Origin: Planctomycetota bacterium
GTDB lineage: Bacteria; Planctomycetota; UBA1135; GCA-002686595
Direction of reading: 5' to 3'
DNA: 64,000 nucleotides
Assembly (NCBI GenBank): GCA_016714045.1
Contig: JADJNY010000015.1
Location: 310,001 to 374,000, forward strand
The notes beneath the pieces were generated by a model, which was given only the letters and a program-made list of their open reading frames with translations, did not search any database and was not told where the DNA came from. The position numbers were made by a program, and so were the translations under genes. This document shows positions 17,429 to 27,715 of the stretch, piece by piece; within the stretch, counting starts at the first letter, position 1, and every line of letters starts with the position of its first letter.

Positions 17429-17947
17429 ATGCCGCACGTCGGCGACGACGAGCCCACCATGCGCCCGAACGTGACCCTTCGACAAGTCGAGGGCGGCGAC
17501 GATCTCGCTGCCGTGCGACAGCTCTTGCTCGAGTACGGTCGGACCCCGGGGTGGGCCGCGTGCTTCCAGAGCTTCGAGCTCGAGCTCGCGGAGCTCCCCG
17601 GCGACTGCGCGCCGCCCGAGGGACGCCTGCTGCTCGCGCGCATCGACGGCGAGGCCGCCGGCGTCGTCGCGTTGCGTCCGCTCGGAGCGGGCGTCGCGGA
17701 GCTGCGCCGGCTCTACGTCCGGCCGGGGAAGCGCGGGATGGGACTGGGACGCAAGCTCGTCGAGCGCGCGCTCGCAGAAGCGCGCGAGTCGGGCCACGCA
17801 CGCGTCGTGCTCCACACGCTGCCCGCGATGAGCGCGGCGCACGCGCTCTACACGTCGCTCGGCTTCCAACCGAGCGAGCCGTACGCGGAGATGCCGGTCG
17901 GCGGGGCGCTGTTCCTCGCGCGCGAAGTCGACGCGACGCGCCGCTGA
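17429..17947 (+). CDS. GNAT-family N-acetyltransferase
   Basis: A 172-residue GNAT protein. Acetyl-CoA-binding motif A is LRRLYVRPGKRGMGLGRKLVE (R/Q-x-x-G-x-G/A pattern), followed by LHTLPAMSAAHALYTSLGF (motif B). It transfers acetyl from acetyl-CoA to an amine, substrate unknown. ATG at 17459 (MRPNVTLRQ) is an alternative start 30 nt inside. It lies 64 nt after the DUF4920 gene on the same strand. Confidence 0.88.
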   Translation: MPHVGDDEPTMRPNVTLRQVEGGDDLAAVRQLLLEYGRTPGWAACFQSFELELAELPGDCAPPEGRLLLARIDGEAAGVVALRPLGAGVAELRRLYVRPGKRGMGLGRKLVERALAEARESGHARVVLHTLPAMSAAHALYTSLGFQPSEPYAEMPVGGALFLAREVDATRR

Positions 17948-18113
17948 ACGCCCAGCGCTTGCGCTGCGGGCGCGAGCCGTGGAGCGCGCGAAACACGGCT
18001 CGCGGGAGAGCCGACGCATGGGCCGCGTTGCATCCCTCGCTCCACGTTGTTCCATCCGGCGGCCCCGCTCCTGACCGAGCGCTCCATCCATTGCCGCACG
18101 CTATCCTGCGCGG

Positions 18114-20030
18114 ATGGAAACCGCGCCGAGAGACACCGCTCCCCAGCGCATCGTCGCCGACAAGCCGTGCCTCCCGCCGCACGCGCCTTCTGTTCCGACG
18201 TGGCGCGCGGCCGCCGTGCACGCGCCACGCAAGCCCGCCCGCAACCTGCGCGAGTTCCTCGACGTGTTGCGGCGCGAGCGCGAGCTCGTCGAATGCGCGG
18301 TCGAGGTCGATGCGGACCTCGAAGTGGCCGAGGTCCACCGCCGCGTGATCGCCGCCGAAGGCCCGGCACTCCTCTTCCCGCGCGTGAAGGGGCGCGACTT
18401 CCCGCTCGTCACGAACTTGTTCGGCACCGCGAAGCGCATGGAGCTCGCGTTCGGCTCGCGTCCGCAGCAACTGATCGCGCAAGCGGCCCGCCTCCCCCAA
18501 GAACTCGTCCCCCCGACGCTCGGCAAACTCTGGTCGAAGCGCGCCCTCTTCCTCGAGCTCGCGAAAGTCGGCATGAAGCGCAGCGCGAGCGGCCCGATCC
18601 GCGGTCACGCGCAGGTGCCGCCGAAGCTGACGCGCCTCCCCGCGCTGAAAACCTGGAAGCGCGACGGCGGCCCGTTCGTGACGCTGCCGCTCGTCTACAC
18701 CGAATCCCCCGACGGCCACGGCCCGAACCTCGGGATGTACCGCATCCAGCTCTTCGACGACGCGACCTGCGGCGTGCACATGCAGATCGGAAAGGGCGGC
18801 GGCTTCCACCTCGCACAAGCCGAGAAGCGAAACCGCGCGCTCCCCGTGAACGTCTTCGTCGGCGGACCGCCCGCGCTGATGCTCGGCGCGATCGCGCCAC
18901 TCCCGGAGAACGTTCCCGAGCTCCTGCTCGTGAGCCTCGTGCTCGGCGAGAAGCTCCCACTCTGCACGAACGAGCACGGTGCCTTGCCGCTCGTGAGCGA
19001 AGCCGAGTTCGCGCTCGTGGGCCAGATCGCGCCCGGTGCGCGGCGCCCCGAAGGTCCGTTCGGCGACCACTACGGCTACTACAGCGAGGTGCACGACTAC
19101 CCGTTCGCGACGATCGACGCGCTGTATCACCGCGAAGGCGCCATCTGGCCCGCGACGGTCGTCGGCAAGCCGCGACAGGAAGACTTCTTCATCGGCGACT
19201 ACCTGCAGGAGCTCTTGTCGCCGCTGTTCCCGGTCGTGATGCCGAGCGTGAAGGCGTTGTGGAGCTACGGCGAAACCGGCTACCACGCGCTCAGCGCCGC
19301 GGTCGTCGAGGAGCGCTACAAGCGCGAGGCGATGGGCAGCGCGTTCCGCATCCTCGGCGAAGGACAGCTGTCGCTGACGAAGTTCCTGCTGCTCACGAAC
19401 CAGCCCGTCGACCTGCGCGACTTCCGAGCGACGCTGACGCACGTCCTGGAACGCGCCGACTTCCGCACCGACCTCTTCCTGTTCGGCAACCTGAGCATGG
19501 ACTCGCTCGACTACGCCGGCCCGAAGATCAACGAAGGCGGCAAAGGCGTGCTGCTCGGCGTCGGCCCGAAGCAACGCGAGCTGCCGCGCGAGTTCACGAG
19601 CTCGCCCAGCACGCTCGCGAAGAAGGTGCGCGTGTTCTCACCGGGCTGCGTGGTCGTCGAAGGCCCGAGCTACGCGAGCGACAAGGACGCACCGTCGAAG
19701 CTCGCGCGCGATCCCGCGTTCGCGCAGTGGCCGCTCGTCGTGCTGAGCGACGACGCGGACCGGCACGTGAAGAGCGAGATGAACTTCCTGTGGGCGACGT
19801 TCACGCGCTTCAACCCCGCCGCGGACCTGCACCCGTCGCGCGTCGAGCTCGTCGGAACGAACGCGAGCTACCACCCGCCGATCGTGCTCGATGCGCGGAT
19901 GAAGCCGTGGTACCCGGAGGAGCTCTTCTGCGACGAGGACACGTCGAAGCTCGTCGATCGTCGGTGGAGCGAGTACTTCCCGGGGCGCAAGGTGGAGATG
20001 GGCGACTCGGGGCGCGGGCACTTGAGCTGA
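18114..20030 (+). CDS. UbiD-family decarboxylase
   Basis: A 638-residue protein with the UbiD fold: NLREFLDVLRRERELVE at the start, ALLFPRVKGRDFPLVTNLFG, the TLPLVYTESPDGHGPNLGMYRIQ segment with its metal- and prFMN-contact residues, and EGPFGDHYGYYSE near residue 313, which carries the catalytic acidic residues. UbiD enzymes use prenylated FMN (made by UbiX) for reversible non-oxidative decarboxylation of aromatic or unsaturated acids. At 638 residues it is longer than E. coli UbiD (497) and closer to the menaquinone (futalosine pathway) or anaerobic-aromatic group. The substrate is not determined, and no ubiX is in the window. Confidence 0.92.
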   Translation: METAPRDTAPQRIVADKPCLPPHAPSVPTWRAAAVHAPRKPARNLREFLDVLRRERELVECAVEVDADLEVAEVHRRVIAAEGPALLFPRVKGRDFPLVTNLFGTAKRMELAFGSRPQQLIAQAARLPQELVPPTLGKLWSKRALFLELAKVGMKRSASGPIRGHAQVPPKLTRLPALKTWKRDGGPFVTLPLVYTESPDGHGPNLGMYRIQLFDDATCGVHMQIGKGGGFHLAQAEKRNRALPVNVFVGGPPALMLGAIAPLPENVPELLLVSLVLGEKLPLCTNEHGALPLVSEAEFALVGQIAPGARRPEGPFGDHYGYYSEVHDYPFATIDALYHREGAIWPATVVGKPRQEDFFIGDYLQELLSPLFPVVMPSVKALWSYGETGYHALSAAVVEERYKREAMGSAFRILGEGQLSLTKFLLLTNQPVDLRDFRATLTHVLERADFRTDLFLFGNLSMDSLDYAGPKINEGGKGVLLGVGPKQRELPREFTSSPSTLAKKVRVFSPGCVVVEGPSYASDKDAPSKLARDPAFAQWPLVVLSDDADRHVKSEMNFLWATFTRFNPAADLHPSRVELVGTNASYHPPIVLDARMKPWYPEELFCDEDTSKLVDRRWSEYFPGRKVEMGDSGRGHLS

Positions 20031-20064
20031 TGCGCGGGTCAGGTCGGGCGGATGTGAGCGACGC

Positions 20065-20649
20065 TCACGGCTTCGTCTGAACGAGCCCGCCTTCGGGTGA
20101 AACACGTACCTTGGGTCCGCTCATGGCGATCGAGGTCGTGCTTCCCACCACGCGCGTGTCGAGCTTGTGAAGCTCCAACACTCCCTCACCTCCCGTTGCA
20201 GTGAGTGAGGCGGTTGGCAAGTAGATCGGGCTTCCAACCTTCGCGAGCGAGGAGGCGTGAAAGCCCGCGCCGTCCTTGTTCGTGCAAGCGAGGACCTCCG
20301 CAGAACTCCCGTCACGCAGGCGGAGTTCCGTGCTCGTCGCTCCAGCGAGCAGGGATACTTGGTTGCCACTCCCTGGCGGACCCGAAAGCGATAGCGAGAC
20401 AGCGCTCTCTTCGGGACCACGCCGCCCGTCAATCCAGAACACTCCCCTCTCGAGGCCCGACTCGTCCACGACCCGGAACTCGCGCGCGGTCACGCTCTCG
20501 ACCTTCAGCACCTGCTCCTGCGGCGCCTGCATCGACGCGAACACCACCGCACCGAGCGCCACCGTCATCGCGACGCTCCACATCCGCGCGCGGCGCACTT
20601 GGGACTCCAGACGACGCAGACGCTCTTCGACGGCGAGTTCAGGGTTCAT
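20065..20649 (-). CDS. Membrane-anchored protein with beta-repeat domain, unknown function
   Basis: A 194-residue protein with an N-terminal coiled-coil (VEERLRRLESQVRRAR, residues 7-22), one membrane segment (WSVAMTVALGAVVFASM) and an exported beta-rich region with turn motifs FRVVDESGLERGVFWID and TSTELRLRDGSSAEVL. The same layout occurs in many uncharacterised planctomycete and cyanobacterial proteins, but no function is known to me. GAGGAG lies 8 nt before the ATG. The gene is convergent with the UbiD gene. Confidence 0.75.
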   Translation of the reverse strand: MNPELAVEERLRRLESQVRRARMWSVAMTVALGAVVFASMQAPQEQVLKVESVTAREFRVVDESGLERGVFWIDGRRGPEESAVSLSLSGPPGSGNQVSLLAGATSTELRLRDGSSAEVLACTNKDGAGFHASSLAKVGSPIYLPTASLTATGGEGVLELHKLDTRVVGSTTSIAMSGPKVRVSPEGGLVQTKP

Positions 20650-20927
20650 CGCGAGGCTCCTCTCGAGTTCGCAGGCTTCGACACGAACGCCTGCATCCCC
20701 TGCAACCTACCCGCGAGCCCGCGGTTCCGCACCCGCACGGATTCGTCGCCCGACCTGCGAACTCATCGCGCTCGCCCGGGCTCCCTCGGCGGGTCGATTC
20801 GGCGCGCACGAGCTCGCCCTCCGCATGTCTTCAGCTGGACAACGAAACGCGGGTCGGCGTCCACGGCGTTCGCGCCCCTCCGCGCATGAGACGCTCCGCG
20901 AAAGAGGGCCAGCCACCTCACGCGTCG

Positions 20928-21269
20928 TCAGTCTCCACCACCGCCGTCTCCACCACCCCCGTCGCCCCCACCACTATCGCCGCCGCCATCGCTCGCGTCG
21001 CCGCTTGGATCTCCGCCTCCCGAATCGACGTCGTGTTCGGGAGAGAGGTCGACATCACCGTCATGGTGTCGGGATCGGTGCGCTTCGCTCGCACCGATCG
21101 GGAGGCCCGCGCCAAACAGGAACATCGAATCGGCGTGCCCCGAGTCGGACCCGCGCGCTCCCCTCGAGGAGGTCGACCGTGCCCCTGGGCGCGCGATCGC
21201 GATCAGGAGCACGACCAGGATGAAGATCGCGGCACCCGCGACGATCAAGACGACTTGAAGGATCGGCAT
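20928..21269 (-). CDS. Small membrane protein with Gly/Asp-rich tail
   Basis: A 113-residue protein: one N-terminal transmembrane helix (residues about 3-26, LQVVLIVAGAAIFILVVLLIAI), an Arg/Ser linker, and a C-terminal tail built of DGGG/GGGD repeats. AGGA 7 nt before the ATG supports the start. Such tails are common at the C-terminus of small uncharacterised inner-membrane proteins. Function unknown. The 278-bp spacer to the 20649 gene start shows no convincing feature. Confidence 0.6.
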   Translation of the reverse strand: MPILQVVLIVAGAAIFILVVLLIAIARPGARSTSSRGARGSDSGHADSMFLFGAGLPIGASEAHRSRHHDGDVDLSPEHDVDSGGGDPSGDASDGGGDSGGGDGGGGDGGGGD

Positions 21270-21517
21270 GCTGGATTCCTGATGTTGGCAAGCCTACCCG
21301 GCCTGGACGAGCGCATTCAGGCGCTCCTCACGGAAGCCGCGCGCGACGCGCCGGGTTCTCCGAACGACGTCGAAGCTCTTCGACAGCGCGTTCCGTGCTG
21401 ATCGCGTGCCTCCCCGCGACGCTCGCCGACATCGGATGCGAGCGCCGGCTTCCCAGCGAGCCGACCCACGCGCCCGCCGTTCCGCACTCCGCATGAAGTC
21501 GTCGCCGACCCGCGAAC

Positions 21518-21718
21518 TCAGCGCGCTCGCCGCCCCCGTCGCTCGCGTTCCATCTTCTCGATCAGGGCCTCGAGCCGCTCGAACGCCAACTTCCCGTCGA
21601 CCAGCCGACCGGCCTTGGCCGATGCGAGGCCCTGGAGCACCTTCTGCTGGAACTCGCGCGACGACTGTTGTCTGACGCGCGCGCGGCCAGGGTCGATCGG
21701 ATTGCGGCGTGCTCGCAT
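21518..21718 (-). CDS. Small basic/helical protein, third gene of DUF433 operon
   Basis: A 66-residue protein with a basic N-terminus (MRARRNPIDPGRARVRQQSS) and an amphipathic helical body (FQQKVLQGLASAKAGRLVD, FERLEALIEKMERERRGRR). Its size and shape fit a small DNA-binding or antitoxin-like protein, but I recognise no family. The start has a near-perfect AGGAGG six nt upstream, which overlaps the stop of the preceding gene, so translation is coupled. It is the last of three tightly packed genes starting with DUF433. Confidence 0.75.
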   Translation of the reverse strand: MRARRNPIDPGRARVRQQSSREFQQKVLQGLASAKAGRLVDGKLAFERLEALIEKMERERRGRRAR

Positions 21719-21727
21719 CTTTTCCTC

Positions 21728-22084
21728 CTATAGGACGACGTGCGGATTCGTCGGGATGATCTGGATCGACTCGAAGTCCTCGTGCTCCCGGATCACGAGT
21801 TCATGTCCGCGGCCGAACTGGATCGTCAGCGTGTGTTCGTCCGGAACGCCGTAGCTGATGACCATCTCGTGGAGAAGTTCCTGGAACGCCGGACTCGACC
21901 AACCGCGCTCGCTCGACCAGGTCGAGATGTCCGCTCCGTTGCGACGGACGACGAGTTCGTGCATCGCCATGACGCGCGTGGAGTCGTAGAACACAAACTG
22001 CACGTCGTAGCGGCTGACCCAGATCATGTGCAGCTCGACGCCGCGCAGGCGATGGAGGTCGAGGTCCTTGGGAACGCCGTACAT
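21728..22084 (-). CDS. Conserved-looking small protein, second gene of DUF433 operon
   Basis: A 118-residue protein beginning MYGVPKDLDLHRLRGVEL, then a beta-rich core (IWVSRYDVQFVFYDSTRV, TWSSERGW) and IQFGRGHELVIREHEDFESIQI near the end. Similar short proteins, with this opening and a final beta-strand carrying the DFESI pattern, occur scattered in bacterial genomes without assigned function. The ATG overlaps the stop of the DUF433 gene (TGATG), and the AGGAGG for the next gene overlaps its stop, so three genes form one operon. Confidence 0.75.
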   Translation of the reverse strand: MYGVPKDLDLHRLRGVELHMIWVSRYDVQFVFYDSTRVMAMHELVVRRNGADISTWSSERGWSSPAFQELLHEMVISYGVPDEHTLTIQFGRGHELVIREHEDFESIQIIPTNPHVVL

Positions 22085-22317
22085 CAGTCCCGCCCTCCGG
22101 CCTCGCTGCTGTCGGTGTTTTGCTCGCGCGTGTGGAAGGCGACCGCCGCGCGAGCATCGTCGCGCGTGAGCGACGGGAAGTCGACGAGCAACTCGTCCTC
22201 GCTCATCCCGCCCGCGAGGTACTCGACGACGTCGCGCACCGTGATGCGCGTGCCGCGGATGCACGGCTTTCCGCTCCGCACGGCAGGATCGAGCGTGATG
22301 CGATCGCTGGTCGCCAT
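22084..22317 (-). CDS. DUF433 domain protein, putative antitoxin-like regulator
   Basis: A 77-residue protein that is essentially one DUF433 domain: RITLDPAVRSGKPCIRGTRI, then VRDVVEYLAGGMSEDELLVDFPSLTRDDARAAVAFH. DUF433 is a winged-helix-like domain often found as the antitoxin partner of PIN-like DUF5615 toxins. Here the partner position is taken by an unrelated-looking 118-residue protein, so a toxin-antitoxin role is only a possibility. First gene of a three-gene operon. Confidence 0.88.
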   Translation of the reverse strand: MATSDRITLDPAVRSGKPCIRGTRITVRDVVEYLAGGMSEDELLVDFPSLTRDDARAAVAFHTREQNTDSSEAGGRD

Positions 22318-22508
22318 GTCGTGGCGGTACGGCGTCGCGCGAGCGCGGGCAATCCGGGTTGGGCAGTCGCCCTACCGCGCCCTCGGGTCCGTTCGCGGCG
22401 CATGAACTGGCTCTCCTCCACGCGACCACCTTGACGGCGGAGCGCAGGTCCGCGTCCACTGCACCCGCGTTCCTCGCGCTCCCCCTCGCTCGTCGTCACG
22501 GAGGTCCC

Positions 22509-23435
22509 ATGCTCCTCGTCGCCGCGTTCCTCGTGCTGCAAGAGACCGCTCCCGCCGTCGCGAGTGCTCCGCCGCCGCCGCGCGACGTCACGCTCGCGAC
22601 GCGCGCCGATCCGATGGCGCTCGCCGAGCTCGAGAAGCCCGGCACCGTGCTCTTCCACGACGAGTTCGAGTCCGACGCCTCGTTCGCACAGTGGTTCGAG
22701 GTGCGCGGCAAGGACGACGGACGCGTCGCGATCGAACACGATCCCAAGCTCGTGCGCACCGGCACGGGTTCGATCCGTTACACCGCGCCCGCGCGCGATG
22801 GCGACTCGTCGGGCTCCGGCGCCTCCGCCTGGCTCGGCGCCGACGGCCACGACTGCGTCCACTTCCGCCGCTGGATCCGCTTCGCCGACGACTACGACCA
22901 GGGCAACCTGAACCACACCGGCGGCGGACTCGCCGCGGTCGCGGGAACGGGCAAGTGGGACGCGATGGGCAGCGCGGGCATCCGTCCGACCGGCGCCGAT
23001 CACTTCACCGCGGGCTTCGAACCGTGGCGCGACTACGGGCGCAACGCGCTGCCCGGCGCGATGGCGTCCTACGTGTACTGGCCGGACATGACGCGCGATC
23101 GCGACGGGCACTGGTGGGGCAACCTCTTCTTGCCCGACGCCGAAGATCGCGTCGTGCCCGAGCGCGGCCGCTGGGTCTGTCTCGAGCAGCGCGTCCGCGT
23201 GAACACCGTCGGGAAGGCCGACGGCGAGCTCGCGACGTGGATCGACGGCAAGCTCTACCAGCACCTCGTCGGCTTCCGCTGGCGCACGGACGCGAAGGTG
23301 CGCTTGAAGCGCTTCGACGTGGGCATCTACGTGCACCGCGCGGAGCGCACGAACGTCGTGTGGTACGACGACGTCGTCGTCTCGACGGGCTACGTCGGCA
23401 CGGGCGCGGAGGCGAAGCCCGCGAGCGCGAAGTGA
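22509..23435 (+). CDS. Secreted concanavalin A-like (polysaccharide-lyase-like) protein
   Basis: A 308-residue exported protein: short signal peptide (MLLVAAFLVLQETAPAVASA), a polar linker, then a beta-sandwich. Motifs typical of the concanavalin A/LamG-like lyase and lectin fold are seen: LFHDEFESDASFAQWFEV at the start, CVHFRRWIRFADDY in the middle and VGIYVHRAERTNVVWYDDVVVS at the end, the pattern used by alginate and heparin-lyase-like proteins and by sugar-binding domains. No catalytic set is certain. GGAGG six nt before the ATG supports the start. Confidence 0.7.
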   Translation: MLLVAAFLVLQETAPAVASAPPPPRDVTLATRADPMALAELEKPGTVLFHDEFESDASFAQWFEVRGKDDGRVAIEHDPKLVRTGTGSIRYTAPARDGDSSGSGASAWLGADGHDCVHFRRWIRFADDYDQGNLNHTGGGLAAVAGTGKWDAMGSAGIRPTGADHFTAGFEPWRDYGRNALPGAMASYVYWPDMTRDRDGHWWGNLFLPDAEDRVVPERGRWVCLEQRVRVNTVGKADGELATWIDGKLYQHLVGFRWRTDAKVRLKRFDVGIYVHRAERTNVVWYDDVVVSTGYVGTGAEAKPASAK

Positions 23436-23673
23436 CGGACAGCGCGCCGCGCGGACGACGGCTCGCGGGCGGAGCGCGCGTTCCGCCTGAACGCACGTTC
23501 CGTCCGAGTGCGCGCTCCACTCAATCGCGCGCTCCACTCAAGCGGACGCCCCGCTCCAGCGCGTGCTCCGCGCGTGCCGTGCTCGCGTGGTCTCGTCGCG
23601 ACGTTGGTAGGCTCGCCTCGTCCGCGAATCGCGCTCTTCCACGCGACGTGTCCAGGTGCGAGCTCGACGGCGC

Positions 23674-24171
23674 TCAGTGCTGCTCGCCCCGCTCGTCGTC
23701 CTCGTCCGCTTCCTTGCTGAGCCGCTCGCCCTTTCCTTCGCCGCCGCCGAGCGTCTTCGCGAAGCCCTGCGCGAGCTGCGCCGTCTCCTGCGGCGAAAGC
23801 CGCGCGTGTCCGTGCATCGCCACGTACGCGTAGGGCGGCATCTCGCCCTCCGTCAGCGCGCCCGCCGCTTCGTCGCCTTCGCCCTGCGTCACGTTCCACG
23901 TGCTGAAGTTCATCTTCGCGCGGCCTTCGTCGACGTCGTACTGCACGAGCCACGACATCGGCGCGACGTTCGAGTACCACGGCCACTCCGTCTGGTTGCT
24001 GTGGCAATCGAAGCACGCGCGCTGCGCGAGCTCGCGCGTCGCGGGGCTGTCCCACGCGGGCTCGCCCGTCACGGGCGGGTTCTCGTGCGCGCGACCGTAC
24101 GGCACGAGTTGGAGCACGACGAAGAGCGCTGCGAGGACGAGACTGCCGCGGACGAGGAGCTTCTTGAACAT
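23674..24171 (-). CDS. Haem-binding domain membrane protein
   Basis: A 165-residue protein with an N-terminal membrane anchor (LLVRGSLVLAALFVVLQLV) and the Haem_bd signature: CFDCHSNQTEWPWYSNVAP, in which CxxCH binds c-type haem covalently, followed by YDVDEGRAKMNFSTW and a final helix ending AQLAQGFAKTLGG. It is probably a periplasmic electron-transfer or haem-sensing protein. The C-terminal tail is Glu/Asp-rich. Other respiratory genes are not adjacent. Confidence 0.9.
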   Translation of the reverse strand: MFKKLLVRGSLVLAALFVVLQLVPYGRAHENPPVTGEPAWDSPATRELAQRACFDCHSNQTEWPWYSNVAPMSWLVQYDVDEGRAKMNFSTWNVTQGEGDEAAGALTEGEMPPYAYVAMHGHARLSPQETAQLAQGFAKTLGGGEGKGERLSKEADEDDERGEQH

Positions 24172-24390
24172 GGTGGACCTGGGATCTGCCGCAGGAGCGC
24201 GGCTCGCGTTCGTTCGCGCCGCGCGACCTCGCCCTCGAGCCCTGCGCTCGGGAGCGGCCGCGCGATCGACGTTCGCTCACGCGAACGGACGTCCACCCAG
24301 GTTGCCCTGGGACTGCGGCTCCGCCGCGTGAAACGATGTCCATGCGAGCGCTCGCGGCCTCGTTCACGCACGCTCGAGGGCGCCCACGCC

Positions 24391-24546
24391 GCGTCCTCCG
24401 CGTGCGCTCGAGGACATCCAAGCGCCGCCGCATCCTCCGCATGCGCTCGCGAGCGCCCAAGCGCCGCTGCGTCCTCCGCATGCGCTCGTGGGCGGCTGAG
24501 CGCCGCCGCGTCCTCCGCGTGAGCTCGTGGGCGCCGGAACGCCGCG
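24391..24546. repeat. 39-bp tandem repeat, four copies
   Basis: The unit begins GCGTCCTCCGCGTGCGCTCG and recurs at 24391, 24430, 24469 and 24508 with a few substitutions. It sits in the 556-bp spacer between the haem-binding gene and the DUF547 gene. The period is a multiple of three, so all frames stay open, but no gene is credible here. Confidence 0.75.
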
Positions 24547-24727
24547 ACGCTCGCCGCGGAAGCGCATCGCCGTCGAACCGAGTGCGGACGCCGATCGGAA
24601 GCGTGCGCCCACGCCCCACGATCCGCCGAAACCCCCGTGCCGCTCCGGCATCCATCCCCTCCGCGCGTTGGCCGCCTGCGCGGAGCGGAGTATGCTCCCG
24701 CGTCGAACCTCCGCACGAAAGCCCACC

Positions 24728-25546
24728 ATGAACTCCGTCCTCGCCCTCGGCCTCGCTCTCCCGCTCTTCGTCTCGACGCCCGACCCGGTGACGGCTCCGC
24801 CCGCCGCGTCCGCCGCGGTCACGCTCGCGTTCGACCACACGCACGCGGCGTGGACCGAGCTGCTCCGCAACCGCTTCACGAGCACGGGCTTCGACTACGC
24901 GTCGCTGCTGAAGGACTCGAAGCCCGTCGACGACTACCTCGCCGCGCTCGCGGCCGTCGACGCCGCCGACTTCGCCACGTGGAAGCGCGAGCAGCAGCTC
25001 GCGTTCTGGATCAACGCCTACAACGCGTACACGCTGAAGCGCGTGCTCCAGTCCTATCCGTTCGAGAAGGTGAACGAGCTCGGCGCCGACAAGAAGGGCC
25101 CGTGGGACGAGCGCTTCATCCCGCTCGGCAAGCTCGCACCCGACCTGAAGCAGGAGAAGCTCACGCTGAACGAGCTCGAGAACAAGATCCTGCGCCCCAA
25201 GTTCAAGGACGCGCGCATCCACGCCGCGATCAACTGCGCGGCCGAGAGCTGCCCGCCGCTGCGTCCCGAGGCGTTCGTCGCCGAGCGGCTCGATCGCCAG
25301 CTCGACATCCAGGTGCTCAAGTGGCTCGGCAACCCGGCCTTCAACCGCATCGACGCCGCGAAGAACGAGCTGCAGCTCTCGGCGCTCTTCGACTGGTACA
25401 AGAAGGACTTCGTCGACGAGGCGGGCAGCGTCGAGGCGTGGATCGCGAAGCACGGGCCGAAGGAAACGGTCGCGTGGCTCGAGAAGGCGAAGGACGTCAA
25501 GACGACCTACTTCGACTACTCCTGGAAGCTGAACACGGCGCGCTGA
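24728..25546 (+). CDS. DUF547 secreted protein
   Basis: A 272-residue protein with a signal peptide (MNSVLALGLALPLFVSTPDP) and a DUF547 domain: FDYASLLKD, QQLAFWINAYNAYTLKRVL (the hallmark FWINxYNxxT), RIHAAINCAAESCPPLR with its conserved cysteine pair, and LFDWYKKDF at the end. DUF547 has a Cys/His papain-like arrangement in related plant and bacterial proteins, but the activity is unproven. Start chosen at the ATG before the signal peptide. An upstream open frame overlaps only spacer. Confidence 0.9.
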   Translation: MNSVLALGLALPLFVSTPDPVTAPPAASAAVTLAFDHTHAAWTELLRNRFTSTGFDYASLLKDSKPVDDYLAALAAVDAADFATWKREQQLAFWINAYNAYTLKRVLQSYPFEKVNELGADKKGPWDERFIPLGKLAPDLKQEKLTLNELENKILRPKFKDARIHAAINCAAESCPPLRPEAFVAERLDRQLDIQVLKWLGNPAFNRIDAAKNELQLSALFDWYKKDFVDEAGSVEAWIAKHGPKETVAWLEKAKDVKTTYFDYSWKLNTAR

Positions 25547-25632
25547 CGATCGGAGCGCGGAGCGCGCTCGAGTCGGCGCTCGACTCCGCCGACACGTTCA
25601 CCCACGGCACGCCGGGACGGCGCGGGCGGCGC

Positions 25633-26064
25633 TCACCGCGCCCGCACGCGCTCGAACCAGCGCTCGACCTCGTCGCACACGCTCGCCGGTAGCTCGTTCC
25701 AGCCGTCACAGCACTCCGGAAACCCCGTGCGCGACCACGCCGCCGACGCGCAGAAGTCGAACGCTGCCGACAGTCGATTGCCGATCACGACCCCCGCGCG
25801 CCGTCCGTCGTCGTCCCACACGAGCTCGATCGACAACGCCGCGTCGCGCTCGACGTCGCGATCGACGACGTAAACGAGCTTCGACTCGACGATGCGCGCG
25901 CTGCCCGGCCCATGACCATCCATCCGGCACGCGTACGCATACCCCGAGTCGCCGTCGTCCTCGAACACGAGACTCCACCCGCCGTTGCGATCCGGTGACT
26001 CCAAGGCCAGGAACGACTCGCTCCCCGCGTGAACGAGGGCGTGCAGAAGGTGCGGGTGATGCAT
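25633..26064 (-). CDS. DUF2251-like protein of unknown function
   Basis: A 143-residue cytoplasmic protein: MHHPHLLHALVHAGSES, then SLVFEDDGDSGYAYACRMD and a beta-rich core (VYVVDRDVERD, ALSIELVWDDDGRRAGVVI), ending in NELPASVCDEVERWFER. The FEDDGxxGYxYA pattern resembles DUF2251. Function unknown. It is convergent with the DUF547 gene and 62 nt downstream of the tryptophan dioxygenase gene on the same strand's side. Confidence 0.7.
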   Translation of the reverse strand: MHHPHLLHALVHAGSESFLALESPDRNGGWSLVFEDDGDSGYAYACRMDGHGPGSARIVESKLVYVVDRDVERDAALSIELVWDDDGRRAGVVIGNRLSAAFDFCASAAWSRTGFPECCDGWNELPASVCDEVERWFERVRAR

Positions 26065-26126
26065 GGGGTTCCTTCACGATCCTGGTGCGCACGAGCGCGC
26101 TTCACCGGGAGGCTCGTGGGAGTAGC

Positions 26127-27236
<1,110 letters not shown>

Positions 27237-27308
27237 GGTCGCGAAGGATAGCGCGCGCGCTCCGCCCCGCGGCGGGTCACGGTGCGCAGTTCGGGCGGCT
27301 CGGCGCAC

Positions 27309-27455
27309 GGTCCCGAGCCAGCCGGCCGTGTAGAGCTCGCTCGGCTCGCACGCGAATCCGAACGGGCTGGCGGTGCGAAGCCCGGGCCGCTCTCACGTGG
27401 TTCCGAGCCGGCCAGCCGTGCGGAGCTCGCGCGGTCACCCGCGCACGGCGTCCAC
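27309..27455. repeat. Imperfect direct repeat in spacer upstream of kynA
   Basis: TCCCGAGCCAGCCGGCCGTG and TTCCGAGCCGGCCAGCCGTG, each followed by a GAGCTCGC box, repeat about 90 nt apart. The roughly 480-bp region between kynA and the choice-of-anchor gene holds no gene I can support. Confidence 0.45.
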
Positions 27456-27715
27456 AGCGCCGCAAGGCGTTTCGAACTTGGGCGAAGTTCCGCGTGCGAA
27501 GTCGCGCTCGCTCGCCCTCCGCCCTTCGTCGACGCCGCGCGCAGGAGTTCCCTCCCCGCCTCCGTCGTTCCCCCACCCCCGATTCCGGGGCGCCGGGCGA
27601 GGATCGTGATCGGGAGCCCAGAGAGCTGGCATGACGCCCTGCTCGCAGCTCGGCTCACTCTCGCGCTTCGCGCCACGCCTCCACCCGGCCCCCGCCCCCC
27701 CCACAGGTTTGCACC

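Noticed and set aside
21282..21401. A 39-codon plus-strand ORF (MLASLPGLDERIQALL...)
   Set aside because: Short and without a ribosome-binding site or a recognisable family. It could be a gene remnant but is not supported.
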